From positions 1 to 8,036 of the forward strand of contig JAIRPH010000178.1 of NCBI GenBank assembly GCA_031257135.1: 8,036 nt of DNA. Direction: 5' to 3'. Position 1 is the first letter of the stretch. Every line of letters starts with the position of its first letter. Made by a program: the position numbers and the translations under genes. The DNA comes from Spirochaetaceae bacterium. GTDB taxonomy: Bacteria > Spirochaetota > Spirochaetia > Treponematales > Breznakiellaceae. This document shows positions 1-5,558 of this stretch, piece by piece. The notes under the pieces were generated by a model that had not been told where the DNA came from, searched no databases, and saw only the letters and a program-made list of their open reading frames with translations.

Positions 1-278
1 TTTCCTCGTTTTTGATAGAAATCCTGTATATCAATACAGGCGCAAGGCACGCCGAAGTGCCGGGCAGTGGATTCGGCTTTAGCGTCTTTCCTGCTGGAAA
101 ACACCCCAACTACCTCAAAGGGACAGCCTTCGGAGGTTTTTTCCATTTCCTTCTGCAATTCATACGCTTTCCAGAGAGTATCTCCAGAACCTGAAGCGTA
201 GCCTATTACCCGAAGTTTTCCAGCTCCGGGATTGTGAATCGATGTCAGCATATTTTTTCCTTTGTTTTCCTTAATCAT
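1..278 (-). CDS. PurN-like formyltransferase, N-terminal part (runs off the left edge)
   Basis: This is an open frame of 92 complete codons with no stop to the window edge; only the N-terminus is visible. After a short leader it reads R-V-I-G-Y-A-S-G-S-G-D-T-L-W, then a helix, then V-V-G-V-F-S-S-R-K-D-A near residues 59-69 and F-G-V-P at 78-81. That order (strand, Gly-rich loop, helix, 'V-x-S-x-K-x-D-A', 'G-[IV]-P') is the N-terminal Rossmann-like half of PurN-type 10-formyltetrahydrofolate-dependent formyltransferases. The loop that in PurN reads G-S-N-L and holds the substrate phosphate is G-D-T-L here, so a substrate other than GAR is possible. The ATG at 278 has AAGGA 7 nt upstream; an in-frame ATG at 251 also has AAAGGA upstream, so the start may be there. 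It lies 15 bp after dctM and is probably in the same operon. The family call is fairly secure; the substrate is unknown. Confidence 0.7.
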   Translation of the reverse strand, partial: MIKENKGKNMLTSIHNPGAGKLRVIGYASGSGDTLWKAYELQKEMEKTSEGCPFEVVGVFSSRKDAKAESTARHFGVPCACIDIQDFYQKRG

Positions 279-293
279 TTTCTTTTCCTTTGG

Positions 294-1580
294 TTATCTT
301 GGTTTTAATACCAAATTGGGAAGTCCAACTACGATATTTGGAAAGAGGATGCACAGAAAAAGTAGAAACAGTACCACAAGCACTATCGGGATAATCTGCT
401 TACTGGTTTCCGTTAAACTGACATTTCCGATTTTCGCGGCTACAAATAAACAGGTACCCACCGGCGGCGTTAATGCGCCGATACATACATTGATGGTCAG
501 AAGAACTCCGAAAAAAACAGGATCAATACCAAGCTGATTCGTTACAACCAATACAATAGGACTCAACAGCATGATAATTGCCAAGGCGTCCATAAAACAT
601 CCCATTATCAGGATAAGAAGCATCACCAGAAGCAATACAATCGTCGGATTCGTTGATACAGATAGAAAAGCCGCCGCAATTTGCTGAGGAATTCTCTGAC
701 TGGTAAGCACCCAGCTCATAACGGTTGATGATCCAAGAATCAAGGAAATGATAGAAGTGCTTTTCGCGGCGTTAAGCAACGCTTTCTTAATCGATGGTAT
801 GGTTAATGTACGCAATACGAAAACACCGAGAATAAAGGCGTATACTACCGATACTACTGCGGCTTCTGTGGCGGTAAAAATACCGCCGAATATACCGCCT
901 AAAATAATTGCCGGCATCAGCAGAGGCAACAACGCTTCTTTGAAAGCGATAAAAAAAATTTTCAGAGAAAACTTAGATTCTTCACGAGGGATTTTTTCTT
1001 TTTTTGCGACAAAAAACGCATATATCATAATAAATACGCCGAATAAAACTCCCGGCATTAACCCTGCAAGAAACATCCGCTCAACCGAAACGCCTGCAAT
1101 AGTCGCGAATACAATCATCGGAATACTCGGCGGAATAATGGGACCTATAGCTCCGCCGCTTGCGACAAGAGCCGCGCTGAAGGATTTTTTGTATCCCCGG
1201 GCTTCCATCGCCGGCAAGAGCATCGCCGCTACCGCCGCGGCGGTGGCAACAGCGGAACCGCTCATTGCCGCAAACATCATTGCCATAATGATCGCAACAT
1301 GGGCAAGTCCTCCCGAAAGGCGTCCTACAATAACATAGGCGAAATCCATCAGCCGTTTCGTTATTTTTGCTTCCTCCATAAGGGAACCGGCAAGCATAAA
1401 AAACGGAATCGCCAGATATGGAAAGGAGTCAAGACCGGAATACATATTGTGTCCCACCGTAATGGGATTGAAAATGCCTTGCCACAGCATAATGATAACC
1501 GCAGTTCCGCTTAACACAAACACCACAGGAATGCCAATCAAAATGCCGATAATAAACAGGATCAGAAAAAATGAAATCAT
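294..1580 (-). CDS. dctM: TRAP transporter large permease subunit, DctM family
   Basis: The 428-residue, very hydrophobic protein has about 11-12 membrane segments spread over its whole length and matches the usual DctM size (about 425-440). Family signatures are clear: S-G-G-A-I-G-P-I-I-P-P-S-I-P at 141-154, F-T-A-T-E-A-A at 235-241, G-C-F-M-D-A-L-A-I at 327-335 and G-A-L-T-P-P-V-G-T at 368-376. The two P-P loops are the re-entrant hairpin regions of this ion-transporter-fold family. DctM is the translocating inner-membrane subunit of a sodium-driven secondary transporter that takes substrate from a binding protein (family knowledge). Its ATG overlaps the dctQ stop by 4 bp (ATGA), which suggests translational coupling; GGAGG/AAGGA lies just upstream inside dctQ. 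The substrate cannot be inferred from this subunit. Confidence 0.96.
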   Translation of the reverse strand: MISFFLILFIIGILIGIPVVFVLSGTAVIIMLWQGIFNPITVGHNMYSGLDSFPYLAIPFFMLAGSLMEEAKITKRLMDFAYVIVGRLSGGLAHVAIIMAMMFAAMSGSAVATAAAVAAMLLPAMEARGYKKSFSAALVASGGAIGPIIPPSIPMIVFATIAGVSVERMFLAGLMPGVLFGVFIMIYAFFVAKKEKIPREESKFSLKIFFIAFKEALLPLLMPAIILGGIFGGIFTATEAAVVSVVYAFILGVFVLRTLTIPSIKKALLNAAKSTSIISLILGSSTVMSWVLTSQRIPQQIAAAFLSVSTNPTIVLLLVMLLILIMGCFMDALAIIMLLSPIVLVVTNQLGIDPVFFGVLLTINVCIGALTPPVGTCLFVAAKIGNVSLTETSKQIIPIVLVVLFLLFLCILFPNIVVGLPNLVLKPR

Positions 1581-2086
1581 CGTTCCTTGCCTCCCATATC
1601 AAAATCAGTGTCTCCCGCCCACATAAGGAGGATTTTGAGAACCACAAAGATAAATCCGAGGATTGTACTAATAGGAATAACCATATAGACAACGCCCATT
1701 GGAATAGGCAGTGTTGTCGCCCGCTGACTGAATTGTCTGCTGATAAGCCTAAAAGCGCCCCATGCGATAATATAGAGCATAACATTCATTATGATGTAAA
1801 TTCCTGTTTCAAGCGTTTTTTTAGGAATTCCTTTTAGAGAGGTTTGGAGCAGATCAAATCTTGTCAAATCGTTGTAATACACTCCTAAAGGAAGACCTAA
1901 AAATACCAGCCAAACATACATAAACCGAAGAGCCTCTTCCGCCCATGCGAGCGGTCTTCCGAAACAAAACCGCAGAACCACTTGAGAAAACATCAAAACC
2001 GCCATCGCCAGCATCAACAGGATCAGAACGCCGCCGACGGCTTTTTGAATATAGGCGCATACTTTTTTTACCGCATAAAAATTCAA
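1577..2086 (-). CDS. dctQ: TRAP transporter small membrane subunit, DctQ family (TTG start)
   Basis: The 169-residue protein has four hydrophobic segments at about 17-40, 53-71, 94-113 and 130-156, the usual DctQ topology. The conserved W-A-E-E-A-L-R-F stretch at 48-55, after the first membrane helix, matches the DctQ signature (Trp followed by paired Glu and an aromatic residue). DctQ forms the membrane complex with DctM and is needed for transport (family knowledge). The start chosen is TTG at 2086, because a near-perfect Shine-Dalgarno AAGGAGG sits 6 nt upstream. The first in-frame ATG would remove the start of helix 1. It lies 27 bp downstream of dctP and overlaps dctM by 4 bp. The charged C-terminal tail (D-F-D-M-G-G-K-E-R) is short and cytoplasmic or periplasmic. 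Confidence 0.93.
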   Translation of the reverse strand: MNFYAVKKVCAYIQKAVGGVLILLMLAMAVLMFSQVVLRFCFGRPLAWAEEALRFMYVWLVFLGLPLGVYYNDLTRFDLLQTSLKGIPKKTLETGIYIIMNVMLYIIAWGAFRLISRQFSQRATTLPIPMGVVYMVIPISTILGFIFVVLKILLMWAGDTDFDMGGKER

Positions 2087-2092
2087 TGGATT

Positions 2093-2099
2093 CCTCCTT
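2093..2099 (-). promoter_or_regulatory. Strong Shine-Dalgarno of dctQ, decides a TTG start
   Basis: AAGGAGG on the minus strand lies 6 nt from the TTG at 2086-2084. No ATG or GTG is placed near it, so the site fixes the rare TTG as the dctQ start. The strong site may compensate for the weak start codon. Confidence 0.75.
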
Positions 2100-2113
2100 C
2101 TATGACAGAAACA

Positions 2114-3145
2114 CTATCTGCGTAAGCCGGATTCTATTCTGGCGATATAGTCTTTCGCCTCTTGTCCGGCGGTTTTGACGATATCGTCATACGCGGGTTG
2201 AGCCAGTTCTCTGAAACCGGTTGTATTAACCGTATTAACCTCCAAATATTTTTTCAATTCTTCGGTCAATTCATCATCCATACGTTCTGAAATAGGACGG
2301 CATCGAGACCGTGCCGCAAGGACTTCTTCATTGATAATGTTCCGTAAATCTTCAGGAAGTTTTTTATAGAAATCTTCGGATATCATAACCACTACCGGAC
2401 TAAACACATGGTTCGTCAAACTCAGATACTTTTGCACCTCGTATAGTTTGGAAGCGTAGATAATGCTTGAAGGATTTTCCTGTCCGTCAACCGTCCCCTG
2501 AGCAAGACCGGTATACAAATCCCCAAACGGCATAGGAGTCGGACTTGCGCCAAGTCCTCTAAAGGCTTCGACGATTGCCTTCGTTTCAGGTACCCGCAAT
2601 TTAAGCCCTTTAAAATCATCCGCGGTTTTTATCGGGCGTTTACTGTTTGTTGTCTGCCGCACCAGATTCATCCAGTACGCCAAAATACGGATTTGCGTTT
2701 TTTCCAGAAATTTCTTGTTTAATTCCTGTCCAACGTCGCCGTCAAGTACGTCATAGACTTCCTGATTTGTTTGAAACATATAAGGAAGTTCCAATACGCC
2801 GATAGTCGGCCAAAACGACGCCAATCCGCCGGGCGATTGAGTCGCCATTTCAAGGGTGCCAAGCTGAAGCCCTTCGGTCATGGTTCTGAGGGTTCCTAAC
2901 TGCCCATTGGGATATACCGTAGCTTCGATGCGTCCGCCGGATCGTTCATTAATCGCCTTTGCCATTTCCTCAAAGGTGATGTTAAGAATGTGATCCTGAG
3001 CGGTGGTGTTGCCGATACGCAGGGCAATCGGTTTCGCTGACGCGGATACGCTTTGAGTTCCCTGATTCGTCGCCGTTCCTTTACTGCACGAAAGGGATAA
3101 CCCGCATATCAAGAAGAACGCCGCGCAGTATCTCTGTTTTTTCAT
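2114..3145 (-). CDS. dctP: TRAP transporter substrate-binding lipoprotein, DctP family
   Basis: The 343-residue protein begins with a lipoprotein signal: M-K-K-Q-R, a hydrophobic core and lipobox L-S-L-S-C with Cys20 as the lipidated residue, then a Ser/Thr-rich linker to about residue 38. The mature part has DctP hallmarks: Y-P-N-G-Q-L-G at 78-84, L-K-L-R-V-P-E-T at 181-188 and P-F-G-D-L-Y-T-G-L-A-Q-G at 206-217, ending in D-G-Q-E-N-P at 220-225. In structurally studied DctP proteins the Arg of the 'L-R-V' segment (R184 here) binds the substrate carboxylate, so an organic acid ligand is likely. The protein would capture it in the periplasm and hand it to DctQM. Lipid anchoring rather than free secretion is expected from Cys20. 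AAGGAG lies 6 nt before the ATG, overlapping the stop codon of the preceding gene. Which acid is bound is unknown. Confidence 0.95.
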   Translation of the reverse strand: MKKQRYCAAFFLICGLSLSCSKGTATNQGTQSVSASAKPIALRIGNTTAQDHILNITFEEMAKAINERSGGRIEATVYPNGQLGTLRTMTEGLQLGTLEMATQSPGGLASFWPTIGVLELPYMFQTNQEVYDVLDGDVGQELNKKFLEKTQIRILAYWMNLVRQTTNSKRPIKTADDFKGLKLRVPETKAIVEAFRGLGASPTPMPFGDLYTGLAQGTVDGQENPSSIIYASKLYEVQKYLSLTNHVFSPVVVMISEDFYKKLPEDLRNIINEEVLAARSRCRPISERMDDELTEELKKYLEVNTVNTTGFRELAQPAYDDIVKTAGQEAKDYIARIESGLRR

Positions 3146-3156
3146 GTTTCACTCCT

Positions 3157-4368
3157 TCATAAAGAATCAATGATTTCTTTAAATTCCTGTTTGGTTATAT
3201 CCCGTTTTTCCCGATAGGATTTCGCTTTAACCTTTGGAAGGATTTTATCGAATTGTTCATCGGAAACGGAAAGTCCACATTCAGCAAGCCAGACTTTTAC
3301 ATTATCTTTACCGCTTTTTTTGCCCAGCAAAAGATATGGTTCGTTCTGTCCTGCAAGAGTCCACTTATAGGGAAGCATAATAAGCGGGTCTTCATCTTTG
3401 CAGTTTATCCAGAGACTTGAAGGGAGTCCCGTTTCCCACAGGAATATCTTGTCCCCGACAATAGGTCTGGTCGGCGATACCGGAGCGCGAGTCAATTCCG
3501 CAACGAACCGGGAAAGCTCTTTGAACTTTGTGGTATCTACCTTCGTATCAATGCCATACAGAGCTAAAAGCGCGACCGCAATCGCCTCAAGTTGCGCGCC
3601 TCCGGCGCGCTCTCCGACGCCGTTTACCGTAACGTGGGCGACTTCCGCTCCCGCGCTGAGGGCGGCAATGGTACTGGAAACCCCCATGCCGAAATCGTCA
3701 TGAAAGTGTACTTCCAGAGGAATATCCGGGAATTCAGCTTTAAGCTTTTTTACCCGCCGCGCCGCGCCTTCCGGGGAAAGGACGCCGAAAGTATCCACCA
3801 GGGTAAGCGAATCAATATGTCCCTCTTCTTTAACGGTATGTACCAAATCAAAGAGGAAACCCAAGTCAGCGCGCGAAGAGTCCGCGGGGAAAAAAGTAAC
3901 CTTCAAGCCTAAATCGTGAGCCGCAAGGGTCGCTTCAACCGCCGCTTTTTTCGCCTTATCCACTGTCCAGCGTTTTCCGTGTTGCAGAAGGTGTTCGCTT
4001 CCGATTAATTCCGCAATAACCCCCTGAACGCCGCAGGATTTCGCCAGCTTCATATCTTGGACCATGTTGCGTACAAAGGCATAGATATCGGCTTGTAATC
4101 CCAAATCGCAGATTTCCCGGATTGCTTCCGCGTCTTCTTTGAGGACCGCAGGCGTACCGGCTTCGATCCTATGCACCCCGATTTCAGACAGTTTTTGGGC
4201 TATCCGTACTTTTTCGTCTTTGGTTAAGATAATACTCGGCTGTTGTTCTCCGTCCCGCAAGGTGGTATCGAGAAATTGAATCTTCTTCGGGAAGTTAAAC
4301 GCGCCGGTTACTTCTTCAGCATAGTTGCAAGGACTGACCCACCACTTGCCCCGCTCATAATATCCCAT
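3157..4368 (-). CDS. DRE-TIM metallolyase, isopropylmalate/homocitrate synthase-like
   Basis: The 403-residue protein belongs to the HMG-CoA lyase-like/LeuA superfamily: a TIM barrel with a divalent metal that condenses (or cleaves) an acyl-CoA and a keto acid. From the ATG, D-T-T-L-R-D-G-E-Q is at 34-42 (catalytic Arg38, metal ligand Asp39), S-S-R-A-D at 164-168, the metal-binding H-F-H-D at 221-224 and N-G-V-G-E-R-A-G-G at 249-257. A C-terminal G-K-K-S-G-K near 349-354 resembles the 'GKHSG' signature of IPM/homocitrate synthases. It is shorter than LeuA (about 510) and lacks the leucine-binding regulatory domain, so it resembles NifV or citramalate-type enzymes in length. An N-terminal leader with K-W-W-V-S-P (7-12) precedes the barrel. 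A TTG at 4374 is also in frame but only 2 nt from the Shine-Dalgarno; the ATG at 4368, 8 nt away, is preferred. It is first gene of the operon. The fold is certain, the reaction is not. Confidence 0.9.
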   Translation of the reverse strand: MGYYERGKWWVSPCNYAEEVTGAFNFPKKIQFLDTTLRDGEQQPSIILTKDEKVRIAQKLSEIGVHRIEAGTPAVLKEDAEAIREICDLGLQADIYAFVRNMVQDMKLAKSCGVQGVIAELIGSEHLLQHGKRWTVDKAKKAAVEATLAAHDLGLKVTFFPADSSRADLGFLFDLVHTVKEEGHIDSLTLVDTFGVLSPEGAARRVKKLKAEFPDIPLEVHFHDDFGMGVSSTIAALSAGAEVAHVTVNGVGERAGGAQLEAIAVALLALYGIDTKVDTTKFKELSRFVAELTRAPVSPTRPIVGDKIFLWETGLPSSLWINCKDEDPLIMLPYKWTLAGQNEPYLLLGKKSGKDNVKVWLAECGLSVSDEQFDKILPKVKAKSYREKRDITKQEFKEIIDSL

Positions 4369-4376
4369 ATTCAAGG

Positions 4377-4383
4377 CTCCTTT
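4377..4383 (-). promoter_or_regulatory. Shine-Dalgarno of the metallolyase gene, decides its ATG start
   Basis: AAAGGAG on the minus strand is 8 nt from the ATG at 4368 but only 2 nt from the TTG at 4374. The spacing supports the ATG and a 403-residue protein. Confidence 0.7.
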
Positions 4384-4384
4384 G

Positions 4385-4400
4385 TATATAATGTTATATA
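4385..4400. promoter_or_regulatory. 16-bp perfect inverted repeat, candidate operator of the TRAP operon
   Basis: TATATAA-TG-TTATATA is a perfect inverted repeat with 7-bp arms. It lies just downstream of the predicted -10 box, over or right after the expected transcription start of the leftward operon and ahead of its Shine-Dalgarno. That is a typical place for a repressor site. The low-complexity AT content means chance occurrence cannot be excluded. Confidence 0.4.
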
Positions 4401-4408
4401 TAAAATAG

Positions 4409-4435
4409 AGTATATCTCTTTCCTAACATTGTCAA
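4409..4435 (-). promoter_or_regulatory. Sigma70-type promoter of the metallolyase-TRAP operon
   Basis: Reading leftward, a perfect -35 box TTGACA (4435-4430) is followed after 15 nt by TATACT (4414-4409), one mismatch from TATAAT. The spacing is short (17 is optimal), which often goes with weak or activator-dependent promoters. A TACTCT hexamer 17 nt from the -35 is the alternative -10. Transcription would start near 4402, giving a leader of about 35 nt. Confidence 0.6.
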
Positions 4436-4485
4436 CAAATTTTTATACTTTATCGAAAAAATATTTTTTATTTTTTTCTATCATT

Positions 4486-4519
4486 ATAAATGATTGTAAA
4501 ACATAAATACTTGTAAAAC
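4486..4519. repeat. Two tandem 17-bp direct repeats in the divergent intergenic region
   Basis: ATAAATGATTGTAAAAC (4486-4502) is followed immediately by ATAAATACTTGTAAAAC (4503-4519); 15 of 17 positions are identical. The second copy supplies TTGTAA, a possible -35 box of the regulator gene. Head-to-tail sites just upstream of a promoter suggest cooperative binding by a regulator. This is seen in sequence; the function is inferred. Confidence 0.6.
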
Positions 4520-4539
4520 TCTCTTGAGCTGACTACACT
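4511..4539 (+). promoter_or_regulatory. Candidate promoter of the HTH-cupin regulator gene
   Basis: TTGTAA (4511-4516), a 17-nt spacer, then TACACT (4534-4539); each box matches consensus at 4 of 6 positions. It would give a leader of about 45 nt before the ATG at 4593. It is only moderately convincing in such AT-rich DNA. Confidence 0.4.
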
Positions 4540-4549
4540 TTTATAAGTG
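4536..4549. promoter_or_regulatory. Small inverted repeat over the regulator promoter
   Basis: CACTT-TTAT-AAGTG has 5-bp perfect arms and overlaps the candidate -10 box and start of transcription of the regulator gene. It could be an autoregulatory operator. Short arms make this a weak call. Confidence 0.3.
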
Positions 4550-4592
4550 AAAAGGTTTTCTTAGAAAGTTTTTGAGAAAATAAGGGACCACG

Positions 4593-5402
4593 ATGTATAT
4601 AACAGATTCAGGGGGTATTTTGCTGACCATCCAAGAAGCGGCGAAGGAAATCGGCGTCGTACCCGCGACCATCAGGAATTGGGAAAAACAGGGCGTTTTC
4701 ACCTCAAAACGGGCTGACAACGGCTACCGGGTTTTTGACCATGAGGATATGACTAAACTCCGAGGACTGCTGAGGTTCTCAAAAGAAAAAAAGATAAGCG
4801 TCAGCGCGGCGCAGAAGGTTTTTTTCGGAGGATACCCCGCGGAACCGGAACCCCCCAAGGCGCCTCAAGTCCTGCAAAGCGAAAAATGGAAAAAATGCCG
4901 CCTTGAACGAGGATTCGGGTTGGAGGAAGTAGCGAAAGCGGTCAAAATTTCCTCGTCGTACCTGCACAAAATAGAAAACAGCCAGACGAATGTATCTCTG
5001 GATATCCTCCAGCGGCTGGCGGACTTTTACGGCGAAAATCTTCTCTATTATATCGCCGACGCTCAGGACGAAAAGCATTTGGTCCGCAAAGCATCGGGAT
5101 CAGCCATTGACATCGGGCTTGAAGGCGTTTCGGTCGAGTCTTTGATCGCTATGAGCAAGTTCAACCTTTCCGCGATGCTCTACACCATAGCCCCAAACAG
5201 CGGCAGAAATCACACCCAGTCCCACCACGGCGAAGAGTTTATCTACGTGCTGTCCGGAAAAATCCACTTCACCCTGTCCCGCGCCGAATATGTCCTCTCC
5301 GCGGGGGATTCTTTCAGCTTCCGCTCGCCGGATACTCATTCGTGGTTCAACCACGAAAAAAAAGAAGCCCAACTCCTGTGGATATATACTCCGGTTATGT
5401 AA
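4593..5402 (+). CDS. Dual-HTH (MerR-type plus XRE-type) cupin transcriptional regulator
   Basis: The 269-residue protein has three modules. Residues about 11-77 are a MerR-type winged HTH (T-I-Q-E-A-A-K-E-I-G-V, then A-T-I-R-N-W-E-K-Q-G and the wing N-G-Y-R-V-F). A Pro-rich linker follows at 82-92. Residues about 96-155 are an XRE/Cro HTH (L-E-E-V-A-K-A-V-K-I-S, S-Y-L-H-K-I-E-N). Residues about 190-267 are a cupin: H-H-G-E-E-F-I-Y-V-L-S-G at 211-222 (motif 1) and G-D at 238-239 with P-D-T-H-x3-N at 246-253 (motif 2), keeping the His/Glu residues that usually bind metal or ligand. XRE-cupin proteins are common local regulators of catabolic genes; an extra MerR HTH in front is unusual. The ATG at 4593 has AAGGGA 5 nt upstream; a TTG at 4620 would start right at the HTH but has a poorly spaced site. 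It is divergent from the TRAP operon, its likely target. Confidence 0.88.
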   Translation: MYITDSGGILLTIQEAAKEIGVVPATIRNWEKQGVFTSKRADNGYRVFDHEDMTKLRGLLRFSKEKKISVSAAQKVFFGGYPAEPEPPKAPQVLQSEKWKKCRLERGFGLEEVAKAVKISSSYLHKIENSQTNVSLDILQRLADFYGENLLYYIADAQDEKHLVRKASGSAIDIGLEGVSVESLIAMSKFNLSAMLYTIAPNSGRNHTQSHHGEEFIYVLSGKIHFTLSRAEYVLSAGDSFSFRSPDTHSWFNHEKKEAQLLWIYTPVM

Positions 5403-5501
5403 TATGAATTGTAGGATACGCTTTCAGCAAACGCTCTTCCCATGAGGACAGACCCCGCCGTCTCCGCTTTGAGGGGCGGTTCCGAGGCGTCAGGAAAGGC
5501 G

Positions 5502-5517
5502 GGCGGGTATTGCCGCC
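5502..5517 (+). terminator. Weak terminator-like hairpin after the regulator gene
   Basis: GGCGG-GTATTG-CCGCC forms a 5-bp all-GC stem, followed by TCTTCTTGT, a broken T tract. It lies about 100 bp after the regulator stop and just ahead of the ruvB promoter. The poor T-run keeps confidence low. Confidence 0.25.
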
Positions 5518-5522
5518 TCTTC

Positions 5523-5552
5523 TTGTCAAAGGGCGGGCGGGCAGGCTATAGT
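5523..5552 (+). promoter_or_regulatory. Sigma70-type promoter of ruvB, predicted to give a leaderless mRNA
   Basis: TTGTCA (5523-5528), an 18-nt spacer, then TATAGT (5547-5552): each box matches consensus at 5 of 6 positions. The A of the ruvB ATG (5559) is 7 nt after the -10 box, exactly where transcription would be expected to begin. Confidence 0.6.
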
Positions 5553-5558
5553 TTCCTT

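Noticed and set aside
12..194. Small plus-strand open frame at the left edge
   Set aside because: It is antisense to the PurN-like gene, which has a clear family match and ribosome binding site.
748..1338. A 196-codon open frame on the plus strand opposite dctM
   Set aside because: It is antisense to a well-conserved membrane protein, its product shows no family features, and it is explained by the codon pattern of dctM.
4369..4374. TTG start two codons upstream of the metallolyase ATG
   Set aside because: It lies only 2 nt from the Shine-Dalgarno; the ATG at 4368 is 8 nt away.
4441..4480. AT-rich tract with A and T runs, considered as an origin or UP element
   Set aside because: No iterons or DnaA-box pattern could be made out; it is ordinary AT-rich promoter DNA as far as can be seen.
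5442..5558. Upstream extension of ruvB to an ATG at 5442 (408 residues)
   Set aside because: No ribosome binding site, no RuvB-like sequence, and the segment contains a hairpin and a good promoter just before the ATG at 5559.
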